Notes: generated by a model from the sequence alone, not told the origin. Counted from the stretch's first letter, positions 1 through 7,990 are shown. The stretch: DNA of 45,030 bases from Acidithiobacillus sp. (GCF_023256195.1 NZ_JAGDWX010000018.1:1-45030); one strand, 5' to 3'. Made by a program: numbers and translations.

Positions 1-522
1 CTGGATCAGTTCCCGGCCAACGATCGCCCCGATGTTTGGGTACCGTTCTATGCCTTCCGGGCCATGGTCGCCATCGGCTTCTTCCTGTTCTTCGTAGCGC
101 TGTGGGGCAATTGGCTGCGCCTGCGGGGCAAGCTCTCTGCGCGTGAACTGCAGAAGCGTCCCTGGTTCCTGCGTGCCCTGGTACTCTCCAGCCTTCTGCC
201 CTTCCTGGCCATCTGGACCGGCTGGTGGGTGCGGGAGATCGGCCGGCAGCCCTGGCTGGTCTACGGCATGATGCGCACCTATGAGGGGGTCAGCCACATG
301 AGTGTCGCTCAGGAGATCGTCTGGTTTGCTGGCTACATCGTCTTCGAACTCGTGGTCTGGGCGGGCGCCTGGTACTTCTTCACCCGGGTCATCGCCAAGG
401 GTGTGGATGACATCGCGCCTTCCGAGACGCTCTTCCACCACTCGGAAGAGGACGAGAGCCAAGCCGGCGGTGGCCATGCCCGGCCGAGCTTCGCCAAGCC
501 GGTCATGGAACGCAATCGCTGA
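1..522 (+). CDS. cydA: Cytochrome bd ubiquinol oxidase subunit I, C-terminal part
   Basis: The reading frame is open from the first base, so the gene starts upstream; 173 C-terminal residues are visible. CydA is the quinol-oxidising, haem-carrying inner-membrane subunit of cytochrome bd oxidase. The visible part has hydrophobic spans around FRAMVAIGFFLFFVALWGNW and LVLSSLLPFLAIWTGWWVRE, followed by a GRQPWLVYGMMRT segment typical of the C-terminal third of CydA, and a last span near residues 100-125. The tail after it is charged and probably cytoplasmic. A complete cydB follows after 71 nt, as usual for this operon. The haem ligands and Q-loop are outside the window, so canonical and CIO types cannot be separated here. 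Confidence 0.95.
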   Translation: MDQFPANDRPDVWVPFYAFRAMVAIGFFLFFVALWGNWLRLRGKLSARELQKRPWFLRALVLSSLLPFLAIWTGWWVREIGRQPWLVYGMMRTYEGVSHMSVAQEIVWFAGYIVFELVVWAGAWYFFTRVIAKGVDDIAPSETLFHHSEEDESQAGGGHARPSFAKPVMERNR

Positions 523-544
523 GGCCGTAACGGAGACCGTACTG

Positions 545-569
545 CAGGGTCGGCACGGTGCCGACCCTG
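545..569 (+). repeat. Perfect hairpin between cydA and cydB (REP-like)
   Basis: An 11-bp perfect stem (545-555 with 559-569) with the 3-nt loop CGG lies in the 71-nt cydA-cydB gap, ending about 9 nt before the cydB ribosome binding site. No T-run follows, so it is not a classical terminator. A near copy with compensatory base changes lies at 21387-21409. It may stabilise the upstream mRNA or tune cydB relative to cydA; that role is inferred. Confidence 0.75.
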
Positions 570-593
570 TAGCCAATAAAGAGGATTGCCATC

Positions 594-1682
594 ATGGAAT
601 TGACTCACGATATACTGCGCATCAGCTCCGCACTGTCCACCTGGTGGTGGCTGCTGCTGGCGCTGATGTTTCTGTTTTACATCGCTCTGGATGGGGCGGA
701 TCTGGGGGCAGGCATCTTTGCCCTCTTCTCCAAGGACGAGGACGAACGCGGCGCCATCATGGCGTCCATGGCCGGCTTCTGGGACGGCAACGAGACCTGG
801 CTGGTCGTCGCCGGCGGCGTACTCTTCGGAGCTTTCCCCGTCGTTTATGGTTCGGCCTTCAACTATCTCATGATTCCGCTGATGCTGGCGCTCTGGGCCA
901 TCATCATGCGCGCGGTAGCCTTCGAGTTTCACATTCACGCCCGCAGCAGCCGCAAGATCTGGGGCTGGTTCTTCGCGCTGGGCAGCCTCATTGCCACCTT
1001 CTTCGCCGGCGTCGCTCTGGGCGCCACACTGCAGGGCTTCCCCATGAGTTCCGGCTTGGCCATTGCCGGGGTCGAGAGCGGCGGCTACACCAGCCCAGTC
1101 CTGCACTTCTCCGGCTCGGCCATGCACTGGCTCAGTCCCTTCTCCCTGTGGACGGGTGTGGGCGCGGTCATTGCCGCCGGTCTCGCGGGCGGTCTCTATC
1201 TCTGTGCCCGTTTCGTCCCCGGGGACGTCATCCACGAGCGGGCCAAGACCTGGACCAACATCTTCTCGCTGCTGGCCTTGGCGGCCATCGTCGTCACCAT
1301 CGTCTGGTCCTACGCCATCTTCCCTTGGGCCGCGGCCAAATGGACCGGTCCCTACTGGTACATCTGGGCTGGCTGGCTCTTGCTGACCCTCTTCTTCGCC
1401 TACCAGTCCATGACCAGTCACAGCAGCGGCCGCAACTTCACCGCCCTGCTCTGGGGTGAGGCAGTGGTGGTCTCCCTCTGGGTCGCCATGTGGGCAACCA
1501 TGTATCCCTACATCGTGCCCGGAACCTGGACCATCGAGGCGGCGGCCAATCCGGCCAACTCCCTGGCGGTCTTCACCCTGTTCATGACCGGATTCGTACC
1601 GGTGATGATCATGTACAACTGGTACCAGATCTGGGTCTTCCGCGGCCGCTTCACCAAAAAGAGCGTCTACGGCGGACACTGA
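594..1682 (+). CDS. cydB: Cytochrome bd ubiquinol oxidase subunit II
   Basis: This 362-residue polytopic inner-membrane protein is the second core subunit of the bd-type quinol oxidase, which passes electrons from quinol to oxygen without pumping protons. The N-terminal first helix runs into LDGADLGAGIFALF, the conserved glycine-rich CydB signature, followed by NETWLVVAGGVLFGAFP. About eight to nine hydrophobic segments are visible, and the length suits the shorter CydB/AppB class. The ATG has a good ribosome binding site (AAAGAGG at 578-584). It forms an operon with the upstream cydA and ends at a strong intrinsic terminator. Confidence 0.97.
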   Translation: MELTHDILRISSALSTWWWLLLALMFLFYIALDGADLGAGIFALFSKDEDERGAIMASMAGFWDGNETWLVVAGGVLFGAFPVVYGSAFNYLMIPLMLALWAIIMRAVAFEFHIHARSSRKIWGWFFALGSLIATFFAGVALGATLQGFPMSSGLAIAGVESGGYTSPVLHFSGSAMHWLSPFSLWTGVGAVIAAGLAGGLYLCARFVPGDVIHERAKTWTNIFSLLALAAIVVTIVWSYAIFPWAAAKWTGPYWYIWAGWLLLTLFFAYQSMTSHSSGRNFTALLWGEAVVVSLWVAMWATMYPYIVPGTWTIEAAANPANSLAVFTLFMTGFVPVMIMYNWYQIWVFRGRFTKKSVYGGH

Positions 1683-1705
1683 GCCAGCCTGGCAAGGAAA
1701 GGAAC

Positions 1706-1727
1706 GGGGCCCGATGGGCCCCTTTTT
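1706..1727 (+). terminator. Intrinsic terminator after cydB
   Basis: A 7-bp GC stem (GGGGCCC, 1706-1712, with GGGCCCC, 1716-1722) with a 3-nt loop is followed by five T residues. It starts 23 nt past the cydB stop and closes the cydAB operon. Confidence 0.9.
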
Positions 1728-1816
1728 CATGGCTGTGGACGCAACTTTATGCCTCGTCTTTGGTCTACTCACCCACAGGGATATTGCCGCAAAACCTTCG
1801 CAAAAAAGGATTCACC

Positions 1817-2182
1817 GTGAGTGCCATACACCTACTCAGCCGACTGAGCCGCTGCCGCAGCTCCCACAATCAGAATCCGCCGGACCTCACCGAGGTCCTC
1901 GCCGCCGTCTCCGAGCGCCAGTGGGTGCTGGAGCGGCAATGGCAGAGCATCATCCAGTCCTTGCCCGAGGCCTCACCAGCAGAGATCACCAGCCGTCTCC
2001 TGGCGCTGGATGAGGAGAGAGTACGCTATCGGCGATTCTGGACGCTCTGGCGCGCCAATCTGCGCGCCGCCCGTGGAGAGCAGGCGGCGCAAGCAGACTA
2101 CGGCGATACCCCAACGCAGCATGCCCGCGACGACGGGAGCGCTGTCAGCGATTGCCTTGACAGCAGGCCCAGCGCTCGGTAG
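1817..2182 (+). CDS. Small hypothetical protein between cydB and rplM
   Basis: A GTG start at 1817 has a good ribosome binding site (AAAAGGA, 1804-1810) and opens a 121-residue frame. The protein has no signal peptide or membrane span. Residues 22-85 look strongly alpha-helical and charged (EVLAAVSERQWVLERQW, then ALDEERVRYRRFWTLWRANL), and the C-terminus is polar and low in complexity. I do not recognise a family. It lies alone between the cydB terminator and the rplM promoter; that promoter overlaps its last codons. A competing overlapping frame at 2010-2228 has no comparable start signal. The helical part is credible as protein, and the tail may be poorly conserved. Confidence 0.55.
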   Translation: MSAIHLLSRLSRCRSSHNQNPPDLTEVLAAVSERQWVLERQWQSIIQSLPEASPAEITSRLLALDEERVRYRRFWTLWRANLRAARGEQAAQADYGDTPTQHARDDGSAVSDCLDSRPSAR

Positions 2183-2185
2183 TCT
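2157..2185 (+). promoter_or_regulatory. Sigma70-type promoter for rplM-rpsI
   Basis: A perfect -35 box TTGACA (2157-2162) is separated by 17 bp from TAGTCT (2180-2185). The start point is predicted near 2192, about 33 nt before the rplM ATG. It overlaps the 3' end of the small upstream gene. Confidence 0.7.
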
Positions 2186-2224
2186 TTGCACCCTTGGCAA
2201 AGAACCCCTAACCGGAGTTTCCCG

Positions 2225-2653
2225 ATGAAAACCTATTCCGCCAAGTCCCACGAGGTGCAGGGGGACTGGTTCGTTGTTGACGCAACCGACAAGGTGCTGG
2301 GGCGCCTGTCGGCGGAGCTTGCCCGTCGTCTGCGCGGCAAGCACAAGCCCGAATTCACGCCGCACGCGGACATCGGGGACTACATCGTCGTCGTCAACGC
2401 GGCCAAGGTCGCCGTCACCGGCAATAAGGCGAAGGACAAGATGTACTATCGCCACACCGGCTACGTCGGCAACCTCAAGAGCGCATCCTTCGAGAAGATG
2501 ATGGAGACGCACCCGGAACGGGTCATCGAGATCGCGGTCAAGGGCATGCTGCCCAAGAATCCTCTGGGGCGGGCCATGTATCGCAAGCTTCGGGTCTATG
2601 CCGGCGCCGAGCATCCGCACTCGGCACAACAGCCCCGCCCTCTCGATATTTAA
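2225..2653 (+). CDS. rplM: 50S ribosomal protein L13
   Basis: L13 is an early-assembling protein of the large ribosomal subunit, and 142 residues is the normal bacterial length. The protein starts [20 protein letters not shown] and contains [19 protein letters not shown] and the C-terminal [20 protein letters not shown] signature. I chose the ATG at 2225 rather than the in-frame upstream one at 2186 because family members begin at this residue and it follows a GGAG-like site. It is co-transcribed with rpsI, 13 nt downstream, the usual L13-S9 pair. Confidence 0.98.
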   Translation: MKTYSAKSHEVQGDWFVVDATDKVLGRLSAELARRLRGKHKPEFTPHADIGDYIVVVNAAKVAVTGNKAKDKMYYRHTGYVGNLKSASFEKMMETHPERVIEIAVKGMLPKNPLGRAMYRKLRVYAGAEHPHSAQQPRPLDI

Positions 2654-2666
2654 GGCGAAAGAATCC

Positions 2667-3053
2667 ATGGAACAGTATTACGGTACCGGACGTCGAAAGA
2701 GCGCTACGGCACGCGTCTATCTGCGGCGCGGTTCGGGTAAGATCATCATCAACAAGCGTAGCCTGGAAGAGTACTTTGGCCGTGAGACCTCACGCATGGT
2801 GGTCCTCCAGCCGCTGGAACTGACGGGTCATGGCAGCCAGTTCGATATCCTCGTCAATGTCAGCGGCGGCGGCGCCAGTGGCCAGGCCGGCGCCATTCGT
2901 CATGGCATCACCCGCGCCCTCATGCGCTACGACGAAACCTTGCGGCGCCCGCTGCGCAGTGCCGGATTCGTCACCCGGGATGCTCGCGAGGTAGAACGCA
3001 AGAAAGTGGGCAAGCACAAGGCGCGGCGCAGTCATCAGTTCTCCAAGCGCTGA
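2667..3053 (+). CDS. rpsI: 30S ribosomal protein S9
   Basis: S9 is a small-subunit protein whose C-terminal arm reaches towards the P-site tRNA. The 128-residue product begins [20 protein letters not shown] and ends [16 protein letters not shown], with the invariant basic tail ending SKR. The ATG at 2667 is set by the family N-terminus and the upstream AAGGCGAAAGAA region. It is the second gene of the L13-S9 operon and is closed by a strong intrinsic terminator. Confidence 0.98.
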   Translation: MEQYYGTGRRKSATARVYLRRGSGKIIINKRSLEEYFGRETSRMVVLQPLELTGHGSQFDILVNVSGGGASGQAGAIRHGITRALMRYDETLRRPLRSAGFVTRDAREVERKKVGKHKARRSHQFSKR

Positions 3054-3074
3054 TTTCTGCTGCACTTCCAGCCG

Positions 3075-3098
3075 AAAGCCGCCTCAGGGCGGCTTTTT
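3075..3098 (+). terminator. Intrinsic terminator after rpsI
   Basis: The stem AAAGCCGCC (3075-3083) pairs with GGCGGCTTT (3088-3096) around the loop TCAG, with a run of T from 3094. It lies 22 nt past the rpsI stop. Confidence 0.92.
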
Positions 3099-3140
3099 CG
3101 TTGCAGCCCATGACCCTTTATCAGACTCTAGGTGGCGGCC

Positions 3141-4175
3141 ATGATTCGTGTGGGGATTGTCGGTGGTACCGGGTATACCGGCGTTGAACTGGTGCGCTTG
3201 CTGGCGGGGCACCCCGAGCTACAGCTGGAGGTCGTTACCTCCCGCACGGAGGCGGGACAATCGCTGGTGGATTTTTTCCCTAATCTGCGCGGCCACACGA
3301 CCTTGCGCTACGAGGCACCGGATCTGGCGCGCCTGCGAGAGCTCGACCTCGTTTTTTTTGCCACACCGCACGGCGTTGCCATGGATATGGCACCAGGTCT
3401 GGTCGCCGCGGGGGTTCGGGTCATCGACCTTGGCGCCGACTTTCGTCTGAAAGATCCAGCCAGCTATGAACACTGGTACGGTCTCGCCCACAGTGCCACG
3501 GATTTGCTGGCCGAGGCCAGCTACGGCCTACCGGAACTCTTTCGGGAGGAAATCCGCGGCAGTCGCCTGGTGGCCAATCCCGGCTGTTATCCCACGGCGG
3601 TGATCCTTGGCCTGCAGCCGCTCTTACAGGCGGGCCTCTTGCACCTGGACAGCCTCATCGCCGACTGTAAATCCGGGGTAAGTGGCGCGGGGCGGACGGC
3701 GCGCCTGGGCCTCATCCTCGCGGAGACCTCGGACAACGTCCAGGCCTATGGCGTCAGCGGCCACCGCCATCGCCCCGAGATCGAGGCGGTGCTCGGCCGC
3801 AGCTGCGGACGGGATCTGGAGCTGCAGTTCAGCCCACACCTCATGCCCATGATCCGCGGCATCCACGCTACCCTCTACGGGCGCCTCAATCGCTCGCTGA
3901 GCGACGCGCAGCTGCAGGAGATCTACGCGCAGCGCTATGCCCATGAGCCTTTTGTGGACGTACTGCCATGGGGCAGCCATCCGGCCACCCGGTCCGTACG
4001 CGGTGCCAATGTCTGTCGGATCGCCGTGCATCAGCCGCGGCCGGGACAGGTCGTCGTGCTCTCGGTGATCGACAATCTGGTCAAAGGCGCTGCCGGCCAG
4101 GCCTTGCAGAATCTGAATCTACTCTTCGGCTTTCCAGAGACCCTGGGTCTGGAGCAGATTGCCCTCTTACCCTGA
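3141..4175 (+). CDS. argC: N-acetyl-gamma-glutamyl-phosphate reductase
   Basis: ArgC makes N-acetyl-glutamate semialdehyde from the acyl phosphate with NADPH, the third step of arginine synthesis in the cytoplasm. The Rossmann motif [10 protein letters not shown] is at residues 5-14 and the catalytic cysteine is C149 in [18 protein letters not shown] and the C-terminal [16 protein letters not shown] are also typical. The 344-residue length matches type-1 ArgC. I prefer the ATG at 3141, with AGGTGG at 3130-3135 as its ribosome binding site, over an in-frame GTG at 3132. It stands alone after the rpsI terminator, with no other arg gene nearby. Confidence 0.97.
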   Translation: MIRVGIVGGTGYTGVELVRLLAGHPELQLEVVTSRTEAGQSLVDFFPNLRGHTTLRYEAPDLARLRELDLVFFATPHGVAMDMAPGLVAAGVRVIDLGADFRLKDPASYEHWYGLAHSATDLLAEASYGLPELFREEIRGSRLVANPGCYPTAVILGLQPLLQAGLLHLDSLIADCKSGVSGAGRTARLGLILAETSDNVQAYGVSGHRHRPEIEAVLGRSCGRDLELQFSPHLMPMIRGIHATLYGRLNRSLSDAQLQEIYAQRYAHEPFVDVLPWGSHPATRSVRGANVCRIAVHQPRPGQVVVLSVIDNLVKGAAGQALQNLNLLFGFPETLGLEQIALLP

Positions 4176-4386
4176 AGCCATGGGCCTTGCCGAATAAAGC
4201 GGGCGATAGACTTGATGCCAGTCAGGCGCGGTGCCGCCGGTCCGCGCCCCAAGAAAAGAGCTGGTGCGACAGGATTCTTCAACAGAGTCAGCTTGTTAGA
4301 CGGTCCTTTCAAGAATTGTCGACGTTTTGCTACAACAGCTGCCCGAACGGCTGCCGCAAACCCAGCAAAACCAGACTCAGAGAATA
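4176..4386. other. Non-coding stretch upstream of the lipoprotein gene
   Basis: No coding frame here looks real. The stretch leads into a sigma54-type promoter, so it may hold activator sites. One partial dyad, TGTC at 4317-4320 and TACA at 4331-4334 with 10 nt between, lies about 55 bp before the -24 element; it resembles the TGTC-N10-GACA pattern I recall for E. coli GlrR, with one mismatch. No terminator for argC is evident. Confidence 0.4.
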
Positions 4387-4402
4387 TGGCACGATATGTG
4401 CT
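4387..4402 (+). promoter_or_regulatory. Sigma54 (-24/-12) promoter candidate
   Basis: TGGCACGATATGTGCT matches the sigma54 consensus TGGCACG-N4-TTGCW at every fixed position except one (G for the first T of the -12 box). The spacing GG-N10-GC is exact. The predicted start near 4413 leaves about 27 nt before the ATG at 4440. No convincing sigma70 promoter is visible in the same gap. Confidence 0.65.
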
Positions 4403-4439
4403 TCCAAAAGCTTTCGAGAACTCTGTCGGAGCATGACCT

Positions 4440-4772
4440 ATGAAAGCACACAGACGATATCGGACGGCCGCCTTCGGCCTGATGCTGGGGGGCGCTCTGC
4501 TCGCAGGCGCGTGCAGTCAGACTGTGCAAGCGGACGATTTTTCTTTGGGTGTCGCGATCCCCGGGGCAAGCCTGTACCTGGGTCAGGCTCCACGGTATTA
4601 CTACGCCCCGCCGGTGGTTGTCGCGCCTCCGCCACAGCCCGTGTACTACGTGGCCCCGCCGGCGCCCGGGTACTATGTCGTGCCGGAAGGACGACGCTGG
4701 AAAAGGCACGGTCCGCCACCCTGGGCACGTGGCCATCACGATAGACACTGGGAACACTGGGACGACGATTGA
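4440..4772 (+). CDS. Small exported Tyr/Pro-rich, His-rich (lipo)protein
   Basis: The 110-residue product has an N-terminal export signal: basic MKAHRRYR, a hydrophobic stretch, then LLAGAC, a slightly atypical lipobox with the candidate lipidated cysteine at residue 25. The mature part is dominated by Tyr, Pro and Val (YYYAPPVVVAPPPQPVYYV) and ends in a His/Trp/Asp-rich tail (GHHDRHWEHWDDD). Such low-complexity envelope proteins are common but poorly characterised. The ribosome binding site CGGAG is at 4428-4432. The gene sits behind a strong sigma54-like promoter, suggesting stress-induced expression. The His/Asp tail could bind metal; that is speculation. It could also be a plain periplasmic protein. 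Confidence 0.8.
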   Translation: MKAHRRYRTAAFGLMLGGALLAGACSQTVQADDFSLGVAIPGASLYLGQAPRYYYAPPVVVAPPPQPVYYVAPPAPGYYVVPEGRRWKRHGPPPWARGHHDRHWEHWDDD

Positions 4773-4851
4773 GAGTAACTCAGATGGTCGCAATGGAATC
4801 TTTCCCAGGACCCTGGGTCCATAACTCTACACGGATAAAGAGAGGAACCTT

Positions 4852-5109
4852 ATGACGACTCAAAACCTTGGAACGGTAGCGCGGGCCGGTGTCCTGGCCC
4901 TGGCAGTGATCGGCCTTGCCGGCTGCGCGAACATGAGCCCAACGGGCCAGCGCGCCCTCAGTGGCGGCGCCATCGGTGCCACGGGTGGTGCGGTACTGGG
5001 CGCTGTGGCTGGTGGCAATCCGGCCCTTGGCGCCGCAGTGGGTGGTGCGGTGGGCGCCGGCGTCGGCGCCGCCCTGCCCAGCATCGAAAGAACCCTCAAC
5101 GGCGGCTGA
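4852..5109 (+). CDS. Glycine-zipper lipoprotein
   Basis: This is an 85-residue predicted lipoprotein. The signal peptide ends in a clear lipobox LAGC, with the cysteine at residue 25. The mature part is almost entirely Gly/Ala with GxxxG spacing (GGAIGATGGAVLGAVAGG, then GAAVGGAVGAGVGAAL), a glycine-zipper pattern of membrane-associated helices like those of the OsmB/SlyB-type small outer-membrane lipoproteins. The ribosome binding site AGAGGAA lies just upstream of the ATG. It follows the preceding lipoprotein gene by 79 nt and ends at its own terminator, so the two may be co-expressed. Its role is unknown; envelope integrity or stress is the usual guess. Confidence 0.85.
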   Translation: MTTQNLGTVARAGVLALAVIGLAGCANMSPTGQRALSGGAIGATGGAVLGAVAGGNPALGAAVGGAVGAGVGAALPSIERTLNGG

Positions 5110-5148
5110 GCGGAGCGCGCACTCCTACGGCCTATTTTCGATAGAAGC

Positions 5149-5186
5149 GCCTGGACGTCCACGGAACCGGACGTCCAGGCGTTTTG
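5149..5186 (+). terminator. Intrinsic terminator after the glycine-zipper gene
   Basis: A 13-bp perfect stem (5149-5161 with 5170-5182) with an 8-nt loop is followed by TTTT. It is the longest perfect stem among the terminators in this window. Confidence 0.9.
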
Positions 5187-5279
5187 CCGTTGGACGCCTC
5201 GCCAGTACGCCCGGCGGGCACCCCGGCCCATTTTCCAGTATCCTGAAGGCCCATCGACCCCGTCGGTTGAGGCCTCAGG

Positions 5280-6938
5280 ATGAATCCCGAAACCCTTCTG
5301 ATCCTTTTCGTCTGCGCATCGCTCCTGGCGGTGGTCGCCAATCGGGTGCGCATTCCCTATGTGGTGGCGCTGGTCCTGGGCGGCCTGCTCCTCGGCTCAT
5401 TGAAGCTTTTTCAGGCGCCCGTCCTCAGTCAGGACCTGCTTTTCAACGTGGTTCTGCCGGGCCTGATCTTCGAGTCCGCCTATCATCTGCCAGCGCCCGC
5501 CCTCTGGCGTGACCGCCTCGCCATCTTTGGTCTTGCAGTGCCGGGGGTTCTGCTGTCCATCGTTCTGACCGCCGCGGTCTTCGTCTGGAGCAGTCATTTT
5601 CTCGGCGATCTGGAGGGCGTGGTCATGCCCTTCGGCATCGCTCTGGTATTTGGCGCCATGGTGGCCGCCACCGATCCCATCTCGGTCGTCGCCATCTTCC
5701 GTCAGTTGCAGGCCCCCGCTCGCCTCACCCTGCTTGTGGAAAGCGAGAGCTTGCTCAACGATGGTACTGCCATCGTCTTCTTCACGCTCTTTCTCGGTAT
5801 CGCCACGGGCGCTTCGGCTCACTGGACGACCTTGGCCACGAGCTTTTTTGAGATCGTCGGCGGCGGCATTCTGGTGGGGGGCTTCATCGGCTGGCTGGCG
5901 GCGGAGTGGATCAAGCGGGTGGACGACGCCATGGTGGAGATCACCCTCACCATCCTGGCCGCCTATGGGAGCTTTCTTGCCGCCGATCAGCTGGGCTACT
6001 CCGGCGTCATCAGTACCGTGGTGGCGGGTCTTGTCTGTGGCGCGACGGGTATCCGCCAAGGTATGGCGCCCAGTGTCAGCCTGGCAGTGAATACCTTCTG
6101 GGAGTATCTGGGCTTCGTCCTGAACTCCCTGGTATTCCTCCTGGTGGGCTTTACCATCCACCTGCCGGAGCTGTTCCGGGTCTGGCCCCTGATTCTGGCC
6201 GCCTACGTTGCCATCACCGTCGCCCGTGCCAGCGTGGTCTACGGCGTCGGCGCCCTGCTCAGCAAGACCCGCTCGCACATTCCCTGGATCTGGCACTTCA
6301 TCCTGCTCTGGGGCGGCGTACGCGGGGCTCTGTCCATGGTGCTGGTGCTCAGTTTGCCGCCGCATTTTCCCTATCGCGAGATCCTGGTCAACCTGGTGTT
6401 CGGGGTCGTCCTGCTGACTATCCTCATCCAGGGTCTGACCATGACTCCCATCGCCAGGAGCCTCGGCATCATCGATCCCAGTGATCGCTGGAGCATCCTG
6501 GAGGCCCGCCGCATGCGTCTGCGCCTGGCTCAGAGTACCCTGGACGATCTGGAACGCCTGAGCCGCGAGGAGTTCTATTCCGAGGAGGCCATCGAGCTCA
6601 TCCGCAAGCACTTTACCATGATTCGGGAGGAATCCCGGGCGAGCCTGGGCAGCCTCGACTTTGATCCCGCCAAACGCCTTCAGGGGGATTTCACGCGACT
6701 GTACCAGCGCCTTCTGGCGCGCCAAAAAAAGCGGCTTCTGGACGCCCAGCAGGCGGGCCTCATCAGCCAGCGCACCTTCGATGAACTGCGAGCCGACCTG
6801 GACGCCGAGACCCTGGATCTGGAGTCGCAGCCGCGAAACCTGAGGGAGCGTTGGCTGGAAGAGATCCGTGAGCGCGAGGGAGGTGGCGAGTCGTCCTCTC
6901 ACCCGGCCGCGATCGACAAAGATTCGGCGAGGGAATAA
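5280..6938 (+). CDS. CPA1-family Na+(K+)/H+ antiporter
   Basis: This 552-residue inner-membrane protein belongs to the monovalent cation:proton antiporter-1 family (NhaP/NHE-like). Residues 1 to about 395 form 11-13 membrane spans. The ion-site motifs are visible: ATDPISVVAIFR (the family Thr-Asp-Pro) and ESESLLNDGTAIVFF (the NDG signature). GGVRGALSMVLVLSLP is the late conserved arginine helix. Residues about 400-552 are a soluble, charged helical tail, likely a cytoplasmic regulatory domain. For a possible acidophile it would help pH or cation homeostasis. The ribosome binding site is weak (GAGG at 5269-5272). Sodium versus potassium preference cannot be read from sequence. Confidence 0.93.
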   Translation: MNPETLLILFVCASLLAVVANRVRIPYVVALVLGGLLLGSLKLFQAPVLSQDLLFNVVLPGLIFESAYHLPAPALWRDRLAIFGLAVPGVLLSIVLTAAVFVWSSHFLGDLEGVVMPFGIALVFGAMVAATDPISVVAIFRQLQAPARLTLLVESESLLNDGTAIVFFTLFLGIATGASAHWTTLATSFFEIVGGGILVGGFIGWLAAEWIKRVDDAMVEITLTILAAYGSFLAADQLGYSGVISTVVAGLVCGATGIRQGMAPSVSLAVNTFWEYLGFVLNSLVFLLVGFTIHLPELFRVWPLILAAYVAITVARASVVYGVGALLSKTRSHIPWIWHFILLWGGVRGALSMVLVLSLPPHFPYREILVNLVFGVVLLTILIQGLTMTPIARSLGIIDPSDRWSILEARRMRLRLAQSTLDDLERLSREEFYSEEAIELIRKHFTMIREESRASLGSLDFDPAKRLQGDFTRLYQRLLARQKKRLLDAQQAGLISQRTFDELRADLDAETLDLESQPRNLRERWLEEIREREGGGESSSHPAAIDKDSARE

Positions 6939-6953
6939 ACCGGTCGCACAGAC

Positions 6954-7163
6954 TCAAGGGTCGGCGTGGCGACCGGCAGGGACGCCGCCACGGCATCCCT
7001 TGCGCCGACAGGCGTCGCTGCAATACTGGATCTCATCCCAGCAGCGCGCCCAGGCCTTGCGCCAGGTCATGGGCCGCCCACAGGCTGCACAGATCTTGCT
7101 GGGCAGAAAACTTTTATTGCCTTTGAAAGGCCGCGATTTCCTCACGAAAGGCGCTCCTGACAT
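6954..7163 (-). CDS. DUF2256 small zinc-ribbon-like protein
   Basis: The 69-residue product carries the DUF2256 pattern: a basic KGNKSFLPSKICAACGRPM, then WRKAWARCWDEIQYCSDACR. The cysteines are arranged CxxC...C...CxxxC, suggesting a small metal-binding ribbon. DUF2256 proteins are usually 50-70 residues, which favours the ATG at 7163 over the longer in-frame start at 7253; an AAGGG site lies just upstream of it. The gene converges on the antiporter, leaving a 15-nt gap. The family's function is not established. Confidence 0.85.
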   Translation of the reverse strand: MSGAPFVRKSRPFKGNKSFLPSKICAACGRPMTWRKAWARCWDEIQYCSDACRRKGCRGGVPAGRHADP

Positions 7164-7304
7164 CCATCCCTTGCTGCGACGATGCGTGTAGGCTCGTGTC
7201 TGTCCGCGGACTTGGCTCCGTCCCGAGGACAAGGCACCGGGGTCCCCGACCAAGACTCTATGGGGACCTGACCTCTACAGCCTGCATCCGCGTGCCGCAG
7301 CCGC

Positions 7305-7739
7305 TCAGGAGCCCAGGGAGGGGTCATCACCGGCATCACCCTCGGCATAGTAGCGCAGCTCGATCTGATTGCCATCCGGGTCCCGCAAATAGACCGAGAT
7401 CCCCGTGCCGCGGGCACCATAGCGCCGCACGGGTCCGGACTCTACGGGCACATCATGGGTTCTGAGTCGTTCTACTAGGTGATCCCATGCCGTCTTCGTC
7501 GTGGAAAGGCAAAAATGATTGAGGTTGCCGGGATCCACCCTGTGTTGCCCAGGCTTCGCCCAAAAGTCTCTTGGAAAGAGGTCGATGATGGTCTGCTCGT
7601 TGATGCGCACCGAAGGAAAGGGCGCCTTGCCGGAACGATAAGCATCCAGTCGCTCCGGCTGAAGCTCGAGAACCTCCCGGTAGAAGGCGATCATCTCCTC
7701 CATGTTTTCAACATTGAGAACGATGTGATCCATCTGCAT
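7305..7739 (-). CDS. VOC (glyoxalase/dioxygenase superfamily) protein
   Basis: This 144-residue single VOC domain has two beta-alpha-beta-beta-beta modules. MDHIVLNVENMEEMIAFYREVL opens module 1 with the usual first metal-ligand His. NLNHFCLST opens module 2 with the second His, and YLRDPDGNQIELRYY ends it with the typical metal-binding Glu. This pattern fits ring-cleaving dioxygenases, glyoxalases and fosfomycin-resistance-like enzymes; the substrate cannot be read. I chose the internal ATG at 7739 because the 16 residues before it do not fit the fold. It lies downstream of the tRNA-Arg gene on the same strand but behind that gene's terminator. Confidence 0.88.
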   Translation of the reverse strand: MQMDHIVLNVENMEEMIAFYREVLELQPERLDAYRSGKAPFPSVRINEQTIIDLFPRDFWAKPGQHRVDPGNLNHFCLSTTKTAWDHLVERLRTHDVPVESGPVRRYGARGTGISVYLRDPDGNQIELRYYAEGDAGDDPSLGS

Positions 7740-7944
7740 AGGCACGCGCTTGCTCCTGGGGCCCGAAAGGCCCTGTTCCTGCATCACCGGGCTCGAACTT
7801 CAAAGCTGTACCGCAAGGCGCCATCCACTCCCACGGGTGCTCGTGGTAACGCTTGCTTCAGCACCGGCATCCTCAGTATAAATCACCCGGCCTGGCCCCT
7901 CGGCTTCTGCCGGAAAGAGAACGGGCCGTGGCTCCTTGGGGACC

Positions 7945-7982
7945 AAAAAAAGGAAAGGCCCCGGATGATTATCCAAGGCCTT
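7945..7982 (-). terminator. Intrinsic terminator after tRNA-Arg
   Basis: Read on the minus strand, AAGGCC..GGAT (7982-7971) pairs with ATCC..GGCCTT (7966-7955), with one 2x2 internal mismatch and a 4-nt loop, followed by a T-rich run to 7945. It starts 8 nt after the tRNA 3' end. Confidence 0.8.
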
Positions 7983-7990
7983 GCTAGATA

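Noticed and set aside
333-1772. 479-codon minus-strand open frame opposite cydAB
   Set aside because: It is a shadow of cydA and cydB caused by high GC; it has no start signal and a composition unlike real proteins.
5397-6902. 501-codon minus-strand open frame opposite the antiporter
   Set aside because: It is a GC-driven antisense shadow of a clear CPA1 gene, with no domain or ribosome binding site.
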